Below, piece after piece: positions 31,740 to 39,771 of a stretch of 64,000 nt of DNA; position 1 is the first letter of the stretch; every line of letters starts with the position of its first letter. The stretch is taken from assembly GCF_008704425.1 (NCBI RefSeq), contig NZ_CP023696.1, forward strand, positions 5,558,501-5,622,500, in the 5' to 3' direction. The DNA comes from Streptomyces fradiae ATCC 10745 = DSM 40063 (lineage in GTDB: Bacteria; Actinomycetota; Actinomycetes; Streptomycetales; Streptomycetaceae). A program made the position numbers and the translations under genes. A model generated the notes under the pieces. The model did not search any database. It was not told the DNA's origin and saw only the letters and a program-made list of their open reading frames with translations.

Positions 31740-32243
31740 ATGGACGCGGAACGGCTCATCGCCATCAGCCGGAAGGATCTCGCGGAGAGCCGGGCGGTGC
31801 CGGAGGTCATGGCCTCCGCCTGGCGGGCGCAGTGCCTCGCCCAGGCGGTCGGGGACCACCTGGCGCTGTTCGGGCCGCAGGAGCTGCGGGGCGAGGCGCG
31901 CGGCCTCGGCGAGACGGGCGGGCGGGGCGTCGCGGGGGCCGGGCTCCCGGCGCGGCGGCCGGGCGGGGCGTCGGCCTCGCAGCTCTCCGAGGTCCTCGAC
32001 CTGCGCGAGGCGCTGGAGGGGCTCGGCGGGCTGCTGGCCGAGGTGGGCATGGCCCTGGTCGGCGTGGCGTGCGGCACGGACGAGGAGAGCCTGTACTGGC
32101 AGTGCATCGAGGGGATCGACGCGGCCGACGAGGCGGGCGACCGGGTCCGGGTGATGCTGCGCCGGCTGCCGGAGCCGGACCGCGCGAGACCTCCCGAACG
32201 GGCCGCGGCGGCCGGCCCGGCGGACTCGGCGGCGGGCGCCTGA
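31740..32243 (+). CDS. Conserved Streptomyces protein of unknown function (DUF6099-like)
   Basis: The 167-residue protein starts MDAERLIAISRKDLAESRAV and is mostly helical, with ALEGLGGLLAEVGMALVGVACG (residues about 95-115) and YWQCIEGIDAADEAGDRV near the C-terminus. It resembles short Streptomyces proteins I know only as a domain of unknown function. There is no signal peptide, catalytic motif or membrane helix. ATG 31740 was preferred to GTG 31704 because the conserved-looking part begins there; the ribosome binding site is weak. The 126 bases upstream are comparatively AT-rich and likely hold its promoter. Confidence 0.65.
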   Translation: MDAERLIAISRKDLAESRAVPEVMASAWRAQCLAQAVGDHLALFGPQELRGEARGLGETGGRGVAGAGLPARRPGGASASQLSEVLDLREALEGLGGLLAEVGMALVGVACGTDEESLYWQCIEGIDAADEAGDRVRVMLRRLPEPDRARPPERAAAAGPADSAAGA

Positions 32244-32360
32244 GGCACGGGGCCCGCGGGAGCACGGGGCCGGCCGGCGGCCGCGGGGGTCCCCGAGCCC
32301 GCCGCAGGCCGCCTGGGGTCGCGGTCCGGCCCGGCGCGCTGGCCGGTGCAGGATGGGGGC

Positions 32361-33284
32361 ATGGATCTGCGCATCTTCACCGAACCGCAGCAGGGCGCCG
32401 ACTACGACACCCTGCTGACCGTCGCCAAGGCCACCGAGGACCTGGGCTTCGACGCCTTCTTCCGCTCCGACCACTACCTCCACATGGGCTCCGTCAGCGG
32501 CCTGCCCGGCCCCACGGACGCCTGGATCACCCTGGCGGGCCTGGCCCGTGAGACCCGGCGCATCCGGCTGGGCACGCTGATGACGGCCGCGACGTTCCGA
32601 CTGCCCGGCGTCCTCGCCATCCAGGTCGCCCAGGTCGACCAGATGTCCGGCGGCCGGGTCGAGCTGGGCCTGGGCGCCGCCTGGTTCGAGGCGGAGCACA
32701 CGGCGTACGGGATCCCCTTCCCGAAGGAGAAGTTCGGCCGCCTGGAGGAGCAGCTCGACATCGTCACGGGCCTGTGGGCCACCGAGCCGGGCAAGACGTT
32801 CAGCTACGACGGCAGGTACTACCAGCTGGCCGACTCGCCGGCGCTGCCCAAGCCGGCGCAGCGGAAGGTGCCGGTCCTGATCGGCGGCCTGGGCGCGAAG
32901 CGGACACCGCGTCTGGCGGCGCGCCACGCGGACGAGTTCAACATCCCGTTCGCCTCGCTCGCCGACACGGAGGCGCAGTTCGGCCGGGTCCGCGAGGCGG
33001 CGCGGGAGGCTGGGCGGGACCCGGGCGACCTGGTGTACTCCAACGCCCTGGTGGCCTGTGTCGGCAAGGACGACGCGGAGGTGGCCCGCCGTGCGGCGGC
33101 CATCGGCCGGGAGGTGGACGAGCTGAAGGAGAACGGCCTGGCGGGCTCGCCCGCGGAGGTCGTCGACAAGATCGGCCGCTACGCCGAGCTGGGCAGCTCG
33201 CGCATCTACCTCCAGATCCTCGACCTGCACGACCTGGACCACCTGGAGCTGATCTCCTCCCAGGTCCAGTCCCAGCTGACCTGA
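32361..33284 (+). CDS. LLM-class F420-dependent oxidoreductase
   Basis: The 307-residue protein is a luciferase-like TIM barrel: LGFDAFFRSDHYLHMG at strand 2, RIRLGTLMTAATFRLPGVLA, QMSGGRVELGLGAAWFEAEH, and PVLIGGLGAKRTPRLAARHADEFN near residue 175. This pattern fits actinobacterial F420-dependent members rather than FMN-dependent luciferases. They use reduced F420 to reduce or oxidise small molecules in the cytosol; the substrate here is unknown. Gene spacing gives no operon partner: the next gene lies over 500 bases away. Confidence 0.85.
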   Translation: MDLRIFTEPQQGADYDTLLTVAKATEDLGFDAFFRSDHYLHMGSVSGLPGPTDAWITLAGLARETRRIRLGTLMTAATFRLPGVLAIQVAQVDQMSGGRVELGLGAAWFEAEHTAYGIPFPKEKFGRLEEQLDIVTGLWATEPGKTFSYDGRYYQLADSPALPKPAQRKVPVLIGGLGAKRTPRLAARHADEFNIPFASLADTEAQFGRVREAAREAGRDPGDLVYSNALVACVGKDDAEVARRAAAIGREVDELKENGLAGSPAEVVDKIGRYAELGSSRIYLQILDLHDLDHLELISSQVQSQLT

Positions 33285-33827
33285 CCCGACGGGCTCCGCG
33301 AGGCGCACGGCGCCCCGCCCCGGCCCGGCCGGGCGCCCGGCCGCGCTGCGCCACCGGGCCCCGGCCGGCCTGGCCCGCCCCACCGGGCGCCGACATGCCG
33401 CACCGGGGCCTGCCACACCGGCGCCCGGCAGCCCGGCAGCCCGGTAGCCCGGCCGCCCCGGTGGACCGGGCAGCCCCGGCGGATCAGGCACGATCGCCCC
33501 GCCCCCCGCCCCCCGCCCCCCGCCCGCACCGCCCTTCCCGCCCGCGCGCCGAGACGGGCGGCGCGGCGCGAGCGCGCCTCGCACGGGGGCGCCCGCGGCA
33601 GGCCGCCCGGCTCCGCCCGTCGGACACCACCGCGCGACCCGCTCCGGGGACGGCCGCCGCCCGAGAGGCCCACGGCACGTCACATCCGGAGCGCACGCCC
33701 CGGCCGTGCGTCACCGGCCCGTGCCCGGAACACCGTGCGTCACCGGGCATGCCCGGCACGGCGGGGGGTACCACCCTCCCGTACGGCCCGTGTCGCGTGT
33801 GCGGCGGAAGAGCGAGGGGTGGCGCAA
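33285..33827. other. Long gene-free stretch with simple repeats
   Basis: The 543 bases after the oxidoreductase are extremely CG-rich. Notable parts are GCAGCCCGGCAGCCCGGTAGCC-type triplets of AGCCCGG near 33428-33455 and a CCCCCCGCCCCCCG tract near 33500. A 12-base palindrome, GCCCGGCCGGGC, at 33323-33334 could end the upstream transcript. No frame has a credible start or composition. The part next to 33827 should hold the promoter of the VOC gene. Confidence 0.4.
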
Positions 33828-34202
33828 GTGATTCGAAAACTGCAGGCGGTGGCGCTGGACTGCGCGGACCCGGTACGGCTCGCCGGGTTCTACGCGGAAC
33901 TGCTCGGCGGCCGGGTGGTCGAGGACCCCGACGACCCCGACTGGGTGGAGGTGCGGGGCTTCGAGGGGACACCCCTGGCCTGCCAGCGGGTCGAGGGCTA
34001 CCAGCCGCCCGAGTGGCCCCGCCGGGACCGTCCGCAGCAGATGCACCTGGACTTCGACGTGGACGATCTCGACGGTGAGGAGAAGCGGGCCCTCGCCCTC
34101 GGCGCGACCGTCCTGGAGCGGACGGACCGGGTGCGCCCGGACGCGAACTGGCGGGTCTACGCGGACCCGGCCGGCCACCCGTTCTGCCTCTGCCTCCACT
34201 GA
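33828..34202 (+). CDS. VOC (glyoxalase-like) family protein
   Basis: The roughly 124-residue product has a vicinal-oxygen-chelate half-module layout: IRKLQAVALDCADPVRLAGF, the VEDPDDPDWVEVRGFEGTPL pair of strands, MHLDFDVDDLDGEEKRALAL and a final WRVYADPAGHPFCLCLH. The conserved His and Asp positions suggest a metal or ligand pocket, but no substrate is known. GTG 33828 is preferred because GAGGGG lies 8 bases before it; GTG 33819 would add three residues. It resembles, but is not close to, the VOC protein at 267-695. Confidence 0.8.
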   Translation: MIRKLQAVALDCADPVRLAGFYAELLGGRVVEDPDDPDWVEVRGFEGTPLACQRVEGYQPPEWPRRDRPQQMHLDFDVDDLDGEEKRALALGATVLERTDRVRPDANWRVYADPAGHPFCLCLH

Positions 34203-34289
34203 GCGGGCCGCGGCGCCCGAGCCGCCCACCGCCCCGGCCGGCCGCATAATCGATTGTCGCGGACCGGCCGGGTCGGATAGGAATCCCCC

Positions 34290-34832
34290 ATGCTGACGGG
34301 TGACAAGATCGGGCTGCGGGCCCGGCACGCTGCCGATCTCCCGGTCCTGCGGACCGAACTCTTCAACGACGTGACGTACGCGGCGCGGGTGGAGACCGCG
34401 CCGTGGCGGCCCATCGGGCCCGACTCGAACGATCCGCGCCTCGTGGTGGACGACACCGACGAGGAGCGCGTCCGGTTCTCCGTGGTGGAGTCACGGGGCG
34501 GCACCCTGATCGGCAGCGCCAACCTGTGGGGCATCGACGCCCACAACCGATGCGCGCACATCGGGCTGGGGCTGCTGCCGTCCGCACGCGGCAAGGGCTA
34601 CGGCACCGACGTGGTGGCGGTGCTGTGCCACTACGCCTTCGTCGTGCGCGGTCTGCGGCGGCTGCAGATCGAGACGCTGTCGGACAACACCGCCATGCTG
34701 CGCGCCGCGGAGCGCAACGGCTTCGTCCAAGAGGGCCTGCTGCGCTCCTCGGCCTGGGTGCTGGGCGAGTTCCTGGACGAGGTGGTGATGGGACTCCTCG
34801 CCCAGGACTGGAAGCCCGAGCCGCGAGGCTGA
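34290..34832 (+). CDS. RimJ/RimL-type GNAT acetyltransferase
   Basis: The 180-residue protein starts MLTGDKIGLRARHAADLPVL, has the acetyl-CoA loop IGLGLLPSARGKGYGTDVVA (motif A), and RLQIETLSDNTAMLRAAERN-GF near the C-terminus, which is the RimJ-like group that acetylates protein or small-molecule amines. There is no signal peptide. The stop lies 66 bases before the stop of a converging hydrolase gene, with two GC stem-loops between. Function beyond acyl transfer is unknown. Confidence 0.85.
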   Translation: MLTGDKIGLRARHAADLPVLRTELFNDVTYAARVETAPWRPIGPDSNDPRLVVDDTDEERVRFSVVESRGGTLIGSANLWGIDAHNRCAHIGLGLLPSARGKGYGTDVVAVLCHYAFVVRGLRRLQIETLSDNTAMLRAAERNGFVQEGLLRSSAWVLGEFLDEVVMGLLAQDWKPEPRG

Positions 34833-34845
34833 CCGGCTCGGCCCC

Positions 34846-34885
34846 GGCGGCCCGCGCCGCCCCGGCGGACCGCGCCCCGGCGCGG
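34846..34885. terminator. Paired GC stem-loops between converging genes
   Basis: GGCGGC-CCGC-GCCGCC (34846-34861) and CCGCGCC-CC-GGCGCGG (34870-34885) are two short perfect stems between the acetyltransferase and the dienelactone hydrolase stops. The stems are brief and the region is so GC-rich that chance pairing is possible. Confidence 0.4.
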
Positions 34886-34898
34886 CGCGCGCACCGGG

Positions 34899-35477
34899 CT
34901 ACCCGACGCGGTCCAGGAACTCGATCACCCGGCGGGTGACGTCTGCCGCGGCCTGCTCGTCGTACGAGGGCAGGCCGCGGTCCGTGAACAGGTGCCTGTC
35001 GCCGGGGTAGAGGAACAGCTCGGCGTCCGCCGCCGCGTCGACGAGCGCGCGAGCCGCGTCCACATCGCCCTCCCCGGCGAAGAACGGGTCGGCGTCCATC
35101 CCGTGGACCTGTACCGGCACGCCGTCGGGCCAGGCACCGCCGAACTCGGCGACGGGGAGGCACGCCTCCACGAGCAGAGCGCCCCTCGCGCCGGGGCGGG
35201 TCTGGGCCAGCTTCTGCGCGGGCAGGACACCCAGCGAGAAACCGAGGTAGACGAGGTCGGCGGGCAGTTCCTCGGCGGCGGCGGTCCCCCGCTCGACGAG
35301 GGTGCCGAAGCCGATGCCCTCCGCGTGGGCGACGCCCTCCTCGAGACGGTCGAAGACCCGGCCCTCGAAGAGGTCCGGGACATGGACGGTGTGCCCGGCC
35401 CGCCGCAGCCGCTCGGCGAACGCGCGGACCCCGTCGGTCAGCCCGTGCCCGTGGTGGAACACCAGCACCTCGGCCAT
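34899..35477 (-). CDS. Dienelactone hydrolase family protein
   Basis: The 192-residue protein matches the small dienelactone hydrolase fold: VLVFHHGHGLTDGVRAF, the elbow LVYLGFSLGVLPAQKLA with the nucleophile position occupied by Ser, and FLYPGDRHLFTD carrying the late Asp/His. In classical dienelactone hydrolases the nucleophile is Cys; a Ser here places it with the Streptomyces hydrolase subgroup of unclear substrate. GGGAGAG lies 6 bases before the ATG. It is a single gene convergent with the acetyltransferase. Confidence 0.85.
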   Translation of the reverse strand: MAEVLVFHHGHGLTDGVRAFAERLRRAGHTVHVPDLFEGRVFDRLEEGVAHAEGIGFGTLVERGTAAAEELPADLVYLGFSLGVLPAQKLAQTRPGARGALLVEACLPVAEFGGAWPDGVPVQVHGMDADPFFAGEGDVDAARALVDAAADAELFLYPGDRHLFTDRGLPSYDEQAAADVTRRVIEFLDRVG

Positions 35478-35602
35478 GTTGCTCTCCCCTCGTACCGCGG
35501 CACCCCGACGGCACCGCGACACGAGTATGACCCCCGCCACCGACACCCGCTGTCCGCATCGCCCGAAGCGGGTGCCGGGCCCCGATCCGGCCGGGACCGG
35601 GG

Positions 35603-36915
35603 CTACTTGGAGGGGCCGGCCGGTTGGCAGCGGTTGGTGGGCTGGGTGTTCTTCAGCCGTGCCTTCATCCAGGTGCCGAGGTCCTCGAGGCCGGCGATCG
35701 CGACGTCCACGTGGCCCACCCCGGGGTACCACTTCCAGTCGACGACGTCCTCCTTGGCGCACAGTTCGGCGATCAGCTGCCGCGTGCTGTCCGGGGTGAC
35801 GACCACGTCGCTCTCACCCTGCATGACGAAGACCGGGCCGGACGACGTCCTCTGCGCCGGGTTCATGGCGTCCAGGAACTTCCTGACCGCCGGGTTCCTC
35901 GTCTCCCAGTCCGGGTTGACCGTCTTGGCCTCCTTCTCCGGGGCGAAGAGGGCGAAGTACGCGTCGATCTCGTCCAGGCAGAGGTTGTGCACGGCCGGCC
36001 GGGCCATCTCCTCGGCGAGGGCGGGGGAGAGGATGTCCTCGTACGCGATGTTCTCCGGGTCGTAGGTGTGGGCGCCGACGGCGATGTAGGCGAGCAGTCC
36101 GCGCATCCCGGTGAGGGACACGCCGCTCGCCTGCTGCTCCACCGCCTTCCGCAGCGTTGCGGGGAAGTGGGCGCCGGGCGCGAACGCCGCGGTGCCGAGG
36201 AAGCGCATGCCCTTCGCCTCGGCCGCCTGCTCGCCGGCGCCCAGGGCGGCCTGCCCGCCCTGGGAGATCCCGGCGGCGAACCACTTCGTGCCCACCGACT
36301 TCCGGTCGGCGTTGCGCGCCGCCAGGGCGGCGTGGGCGACGGAGCTGCCCTGCGCGTCCAGGTGGAGGTAGTCGTGGAGCTTCCCGTCGGGGCCGAGGCC
36401 GGGGTAGTCGGCGGCGACGACGGCGTAGCCCTCGCGCAGCCACTTCGTGAGGAAGGGGGTCATCCCGCCGAGGTTGGCGGACCGCGACGGCGCGCACGCG
36501 GGCCCCACCCCGGTCGTACCGTGGGCCCAGGAGATCACCGGCCAGCCGTCCTCGCCCTCGGGAGGCGTCTTCGGCAGTACGAGGAACCCCGTCGCCGCGA
36601 CGGGCCTGCCGCGCTGGTCCTCGGTGCGGTACATGATGCGTTCCGCGCGGGACGCGGCGGAGCCCAGCAGGGACGAGGGGGGCGCCGGGACCTTCTGGGA
36701 CCTCAGGATCTCCCCGGGCGCGGCCTTGGCGATGACGGACTGGTCGGGATAGGCGTAGAAGGCGTCCTCCGGTCCGTCGTACTGCGGGGCGGCCTGCGGC
36801 CTCCGCTCGGTCGCGGGGCGGATCCGGCGTCGCCGCCCGTACCGCAGCCGGCGGTGACCGCCGTCAAGGACAGCAGGCCGAGCACGGCTATCGCGTTCCT
36901 GCGCATCGGTCGCAT
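35603..36915 (-). pseudogene. Lipoprotein secretory lipase, interrupted by a frameshift
   Basis: A lipoprotein signal (MRRNAIAVLGLLSLTAVTAGC, opening at 36915 or 36906) lies in one frame. The rest of a secretory-lipase-like enzyme lies in another frame: QYDGPEDAFYAYPDQ, WAHGTTGVGPACAPS, the nucleophile elbow AAGISQGGQAAL, DLDEIDAYFALF, and a late His in PGVGHVDVAI. The frames must join near 36820-36845, where the codons run into each other without a stop, so a one-base loss or gain has split the gene. The mature part is otherwise complete to the stop. Either the strain carries a broken gene or the assembly has an error. GTGAGG lies before the signal start. Confidence 0.7.
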
Positions 36916-37099
36916 CGGCAGGTACCTCACTCTCACAGGGCGCCCCGCCCGCGCGGACAGGAGGTGGCGCCGCGCCGGGCGAGGGAAACGTGGGGGGACG
37001 CGTCGAACCTAGGCACCGGACGGCCGCCCCGCCCCCCGGGGCGCTCATCCGGGTGACCGGCGTGCGCCCGCTCCCTCCGGAGCCCGTACCGGCCCCGCG

Positions 37100-37137
37100 G
37101 GCCCCACGTGCGGCGCGGGGCCCCACGTGCGGCGCGG
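37100..37137. repeat. Exact 19-base tandem duplication
   Basis: GGCCCCACGTGCGGCGCGG occurs twice without a gap (37100-37118 and 37119-37137) in the space between the broken lipase gene and pnkp. Each copy contains the palindrome CACGTG. No binding protein can be named. Confidence 0.7.
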
Positions 37138-37152
37138 GCGCCCGTACGGGCT

Positions 37153-37202
37153 CCGGGGCCGGCCCCCGACCGGCGGGACCCGCCGCCCGGGGCCGGCCCC
37201 GG
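37153..37202 (-). terminator. Long stem-loop after the Pnkp gene
   Basis: Bases 37153-37166 and 37189-37202 form a perfect 14-pair stem. Inside its 22-base loop CGGCGGG-A-CCCGCCG makes a further hairpin. It begins 5 bases beyond the pnkp stop in the direction of transcription and should end the hen1-pnkp message. Confidence 0.65.
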
Positions 37203-37206
37203 GGGC

Positions 37207-39771
37207 CTACAGGCGCGGGTCGACCGGTTCCGACTCCAGGGCCAGGACGGCGAAGACCGGTTCGTGGACGCGCCACAGCGGTTCGCCGGCGGCCAGCCGG
37301 TCCAGCGCCTCCAGGCCGAGGGCGTACTCGCGCAGGGCCAGCGACCGCTTGTGGCCGAGCGAGCGGGAGCGCAGGCGGCGCAGGTTCTCCGGGCGGGCGT
37401 ACTCGGGGCCGTACACGATCCGCAGGTACTCGCGGCCCCGGCACTTCACGCCCGGCTGCACCAGCCGCCCCGAGCCGCTGCGCGCCAGAGCCCGCAGCGG
37501 CTTGACGACCATGCCCTCGCCGCCCCGGCCGGTCAGCTCCAGCCACCAGTCGACACCGGCCCGCACGGACGCCTCGTCGCCCGTGTCCACGAGCAGCCGG
37601 CCCGTGCCGCGCAGCAGCCCCGTGCCGTCGGCCGCGACGAGCCGGTCCACGAGCGCGAGCTGCTCGTCGTGCGGCAGCCCGGCCAGGCTGCGGCCCCGCG
37701 CGGCCAGGACCTGGAAGGGGGCGAGCCGCACCCCGTCCAGACCGTCGACGGGCCAGCAGTACCGCCGGTAGGCCTCGGTGAACGCGGCCGTGTCGGCGGC
37801 CCGTTCCCGCTGCCGCCCCAGCAGCGCGGACACGTCCACGCCGCGCGCGGCCACCGCCTCCAGCGCCGCCGTCGCACCGGGCAGCGACGCCCCGGCGGCG
37901 GCGCCCACCGCCGCGTACTGCGCGCGCAGCAGCCCTCCGGCCTTCAGCGACCACGGCATCAGCTCGGCGTCGAGCAGCAGCCAGTCCGTGTCCAGCTCCT
38001 CCCACAGTCCGGCGGCCGTGACCGCGGAGCGGACCCGGTCGAGGACGGCCTCCGTCGTCGACCCGTCCGGGAAGAAGGGGCGGCCCGTGCGGGTGTAGAG
38101 CGAGCCGGTGGGGCCGTCGACGCCGAACCGCTCGCGGGCGGCCGCCGCGTCGCGGCACACCAGGGCCACGGCGCGGGACCCCATGTGCTTCTCCTCGCAC
38201 AGGACCCGCGCGACCCCGTCGGCGGCGTACGCGGCGAACGCCTCCGCCGGGTGCTCCAGGAACCCGTCGAGACCGGACGTGGGCGTCGGCGCCATCGTCG
38301 GCGGCAGGTACGGCACGAGACGCGGGTCCACGGCGAAGCGGCTCATCACCTCCAGGGCCGCCGCCGCGTTCTCCTCCCGCACGGTGACGTTCCCGGCGTG
38401 CCGGGTCTCCACCACGCGGCGGCCGTGCACGTCGGCCAGGTCGAGGGGGCGGCCCTGGTGGCCGCCGGGGGCGTCGGTGGCGAGCGGCCGGGCCGGCTCG
38501 TACCAGACCCGCTCGGCGGGCACGTCCACCAGTTCCCGCTCGGGCCAGCGCAGGGCGGTCAGCCGCCCGCCGAACACGGCACCGGTGTCCAGGCAGATGG
38601 TGTTGTTGACCCACGAGGTGTCCGGCACGGGGGTGTGCCCGTACACGACGGTGGCACGGCCCCGGTACTCCTCCGCCCACGGGTGGCGCACGGGCAGGCC
38701 GTACTCGTCGGTCTCGCCGGTCGTCTCGCCGTACAGGGCGTGCGAGCGGACGCGGCCCGAGGTGCGGCCGTGGTACTTCTCCGGCAGCCCGGCGTGGCAC
38801 ACGACGAGCCGCCCACCGTCGAGGACGTAGTGGCTGACGAGTCCGTCGATGAACGCCCGCACCCGCAGGCGGAAGGCGTCGTCCTCCCGCCCGAGCTGCT
38901 CGACCGTCTCGGCGAGGCCGTGGCTGTGCCGCACGCTGCGGCCGGCCAGCCAGCGCGCCAGCTTGTTCTCGTGGTTGCCCGGCACGCACAGCGCGTCCCC
39001 CGACTCGACCATGCCCATGACGCGCCGGAGCACGCCGGGGCTGTCCGGGCCCCGGTCGACGAGGTCGCCGACGAAGACGGCGGTACGGCCCTCGGGGTGC
39101 CGGCCGTCGACGTAGCCGAGCTTCGCGAGCAGCGCCTCCAGCTCGGCCGAGCAGCCGTGGATGTCGCCCACGATGTCGAACGGGCCGGTCAGGTGCCGCA
39201 GGTCGTTGTACCGCTTCTCCAGGACGACCTCGGCGGCCTCGATCTCCTCGGTGCCGCGCAGCACGTGCACCTTCCGGAAACCCTCGCGCTCCAGGCCGCG
39301 CAGGGACCGCCGCAGCTCGGAGCGGTGGCGGCGGATGACGTGCCGGGGCATGTCCGCCCGGTCGGGGCGGGCGGCGTTGCGGGCCGCGCACACCTCCTCG
39401 GGCACGTCGAGGACGATCGCGATGGGCAGCACGTCGTGCTCGCGGGCGAGCCGGACCAGCTGACGGCGGGCCTCGGGCTGCACGTTGGTCGCGTCCACGA
39501 CGGTGAGCCGGCCGGCGGCGAGCCGCTTGCCCGCGATGTAGTGGAGGACGTCGAACGCGTCGCGGCTGGCGCTCTGGTCGTTCTCGTCGTCGGAGACGAG
39601 GCCGCGGCAGAAGTCGGAGGAGACGACCTCGGTCGGCTTGAAGTGCCGCCGGGCGAACGTCGACTTGCCGGAGCCGGTCGCACCGACGAGGACCACGAGG
39701 GACAGGTCGGTGACGGGCAGTGTGCGGGTCCGCTCGGCGGCGGGCTCCGTGACGGCGGTGGTGCCGGTCAT
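37207..39771 (-). CDS. pnkp: Bacterial RNA repair enzyme Pnkp (kinase-phosphatase-ligase)
   Basis: The 854-residue protein has the three Pnkp modules in order. A 5'-polynucleotide kinase with Walker A VGATGSGKSTF (about residues 29-40). A calcineurin-like 2',3'-phosphatase with DIVGDIHGCSAELEAL (about 198), VFVGDLVDRGPDS and GNHENK. An RNA ligase-type adenylyltransferase domain from about 480, with VLCEEKHMGSRAVAL (about 530) carrying the motif I Lys. Pnkp heals and seals cleaved RNA ends together with Hen1, after ribotoxin cuts. Length is that of known Pnkps. The ATG overlaps the hen1 stop by 4 bases. A long stem-loop follows its stop. It acts in the cytosol. Confidence 0.93.
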   Translation of the reverse strand: MTGTTAVTEPAAERTRTLPVTDLSLVVLVGATGSGKSTFARRHFKPTEVVSSDFCRGLVSDDENDQSASRDAFDVLHYIAGKRLAAGRLTVVDATNVQPEARRQLVRLAREHDVLPIAIVLDVPEEVCAARNAARPDRADMPRHVIRRHRSELRRSLRGLEREGFRKVHVLRGTEEIEAAEVVLEKRYNDLRHLTGPFDIVGDIHGCSAELEALLAKLGYVDGRHPEGRTAVFVGDLVDRGPDSPGVLRRVMGMVESGDALCVPGNHENKLARWLAGRSVRHSHGLAETVEQLGREDDAFRLRVRAFIDGLVSHYVLDGGRLVVCHAGLPEKYHGRTSGRVRSHALYGETTGETDEYGLPVRHPWAEEYRGRATVVYGHTPVPDTSWVNNTICLDTGAVFGGRLTALRWPERELVDVPAERVWYEPARPLATDAPGGHQGRPLDLADVHGRRVVETRHAGNVTVREENAAAALEVMSRFAVDPRLVPYLPPTMAPTPTSGLDGFLEHPAEAFAAYAADGVARVLCEEKHMGSRAVALVCRDAAAARERFGVDGPTGSLYTRTGRPFFPDGSTTEAVLDRVRSAVTAAGLWEELDTDWLLLDAELMPWSLKAGGLLRAQYAAVGAAAGASLPGATAALEAVAARGVDVSALLGRQRERAADTAAFTEAYRRYCWPVDGLDGVRLAPFQVLAARGRSLAGLPHDEQLALVDRLVAADGTGLLRGTGRLLVDTGDEASVRAGVDWWLELTGRGGEGMVVKPLRALARSGSGRLVQPGVKCRGREYLRIVYGPEYARPENLRRLRSRSLGHKRSLALREYALGLEALDRLAAGEPLWRVHEPVFAVLALESEPVDPRL

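Noticed and set aside
33206..33972. Minus-strand frames between the LLM oxidoreductase and VOC genes
   Set aside because: They overlap real genes on the other strand, are Arg/Pro/Gly-rich and have no start signals.
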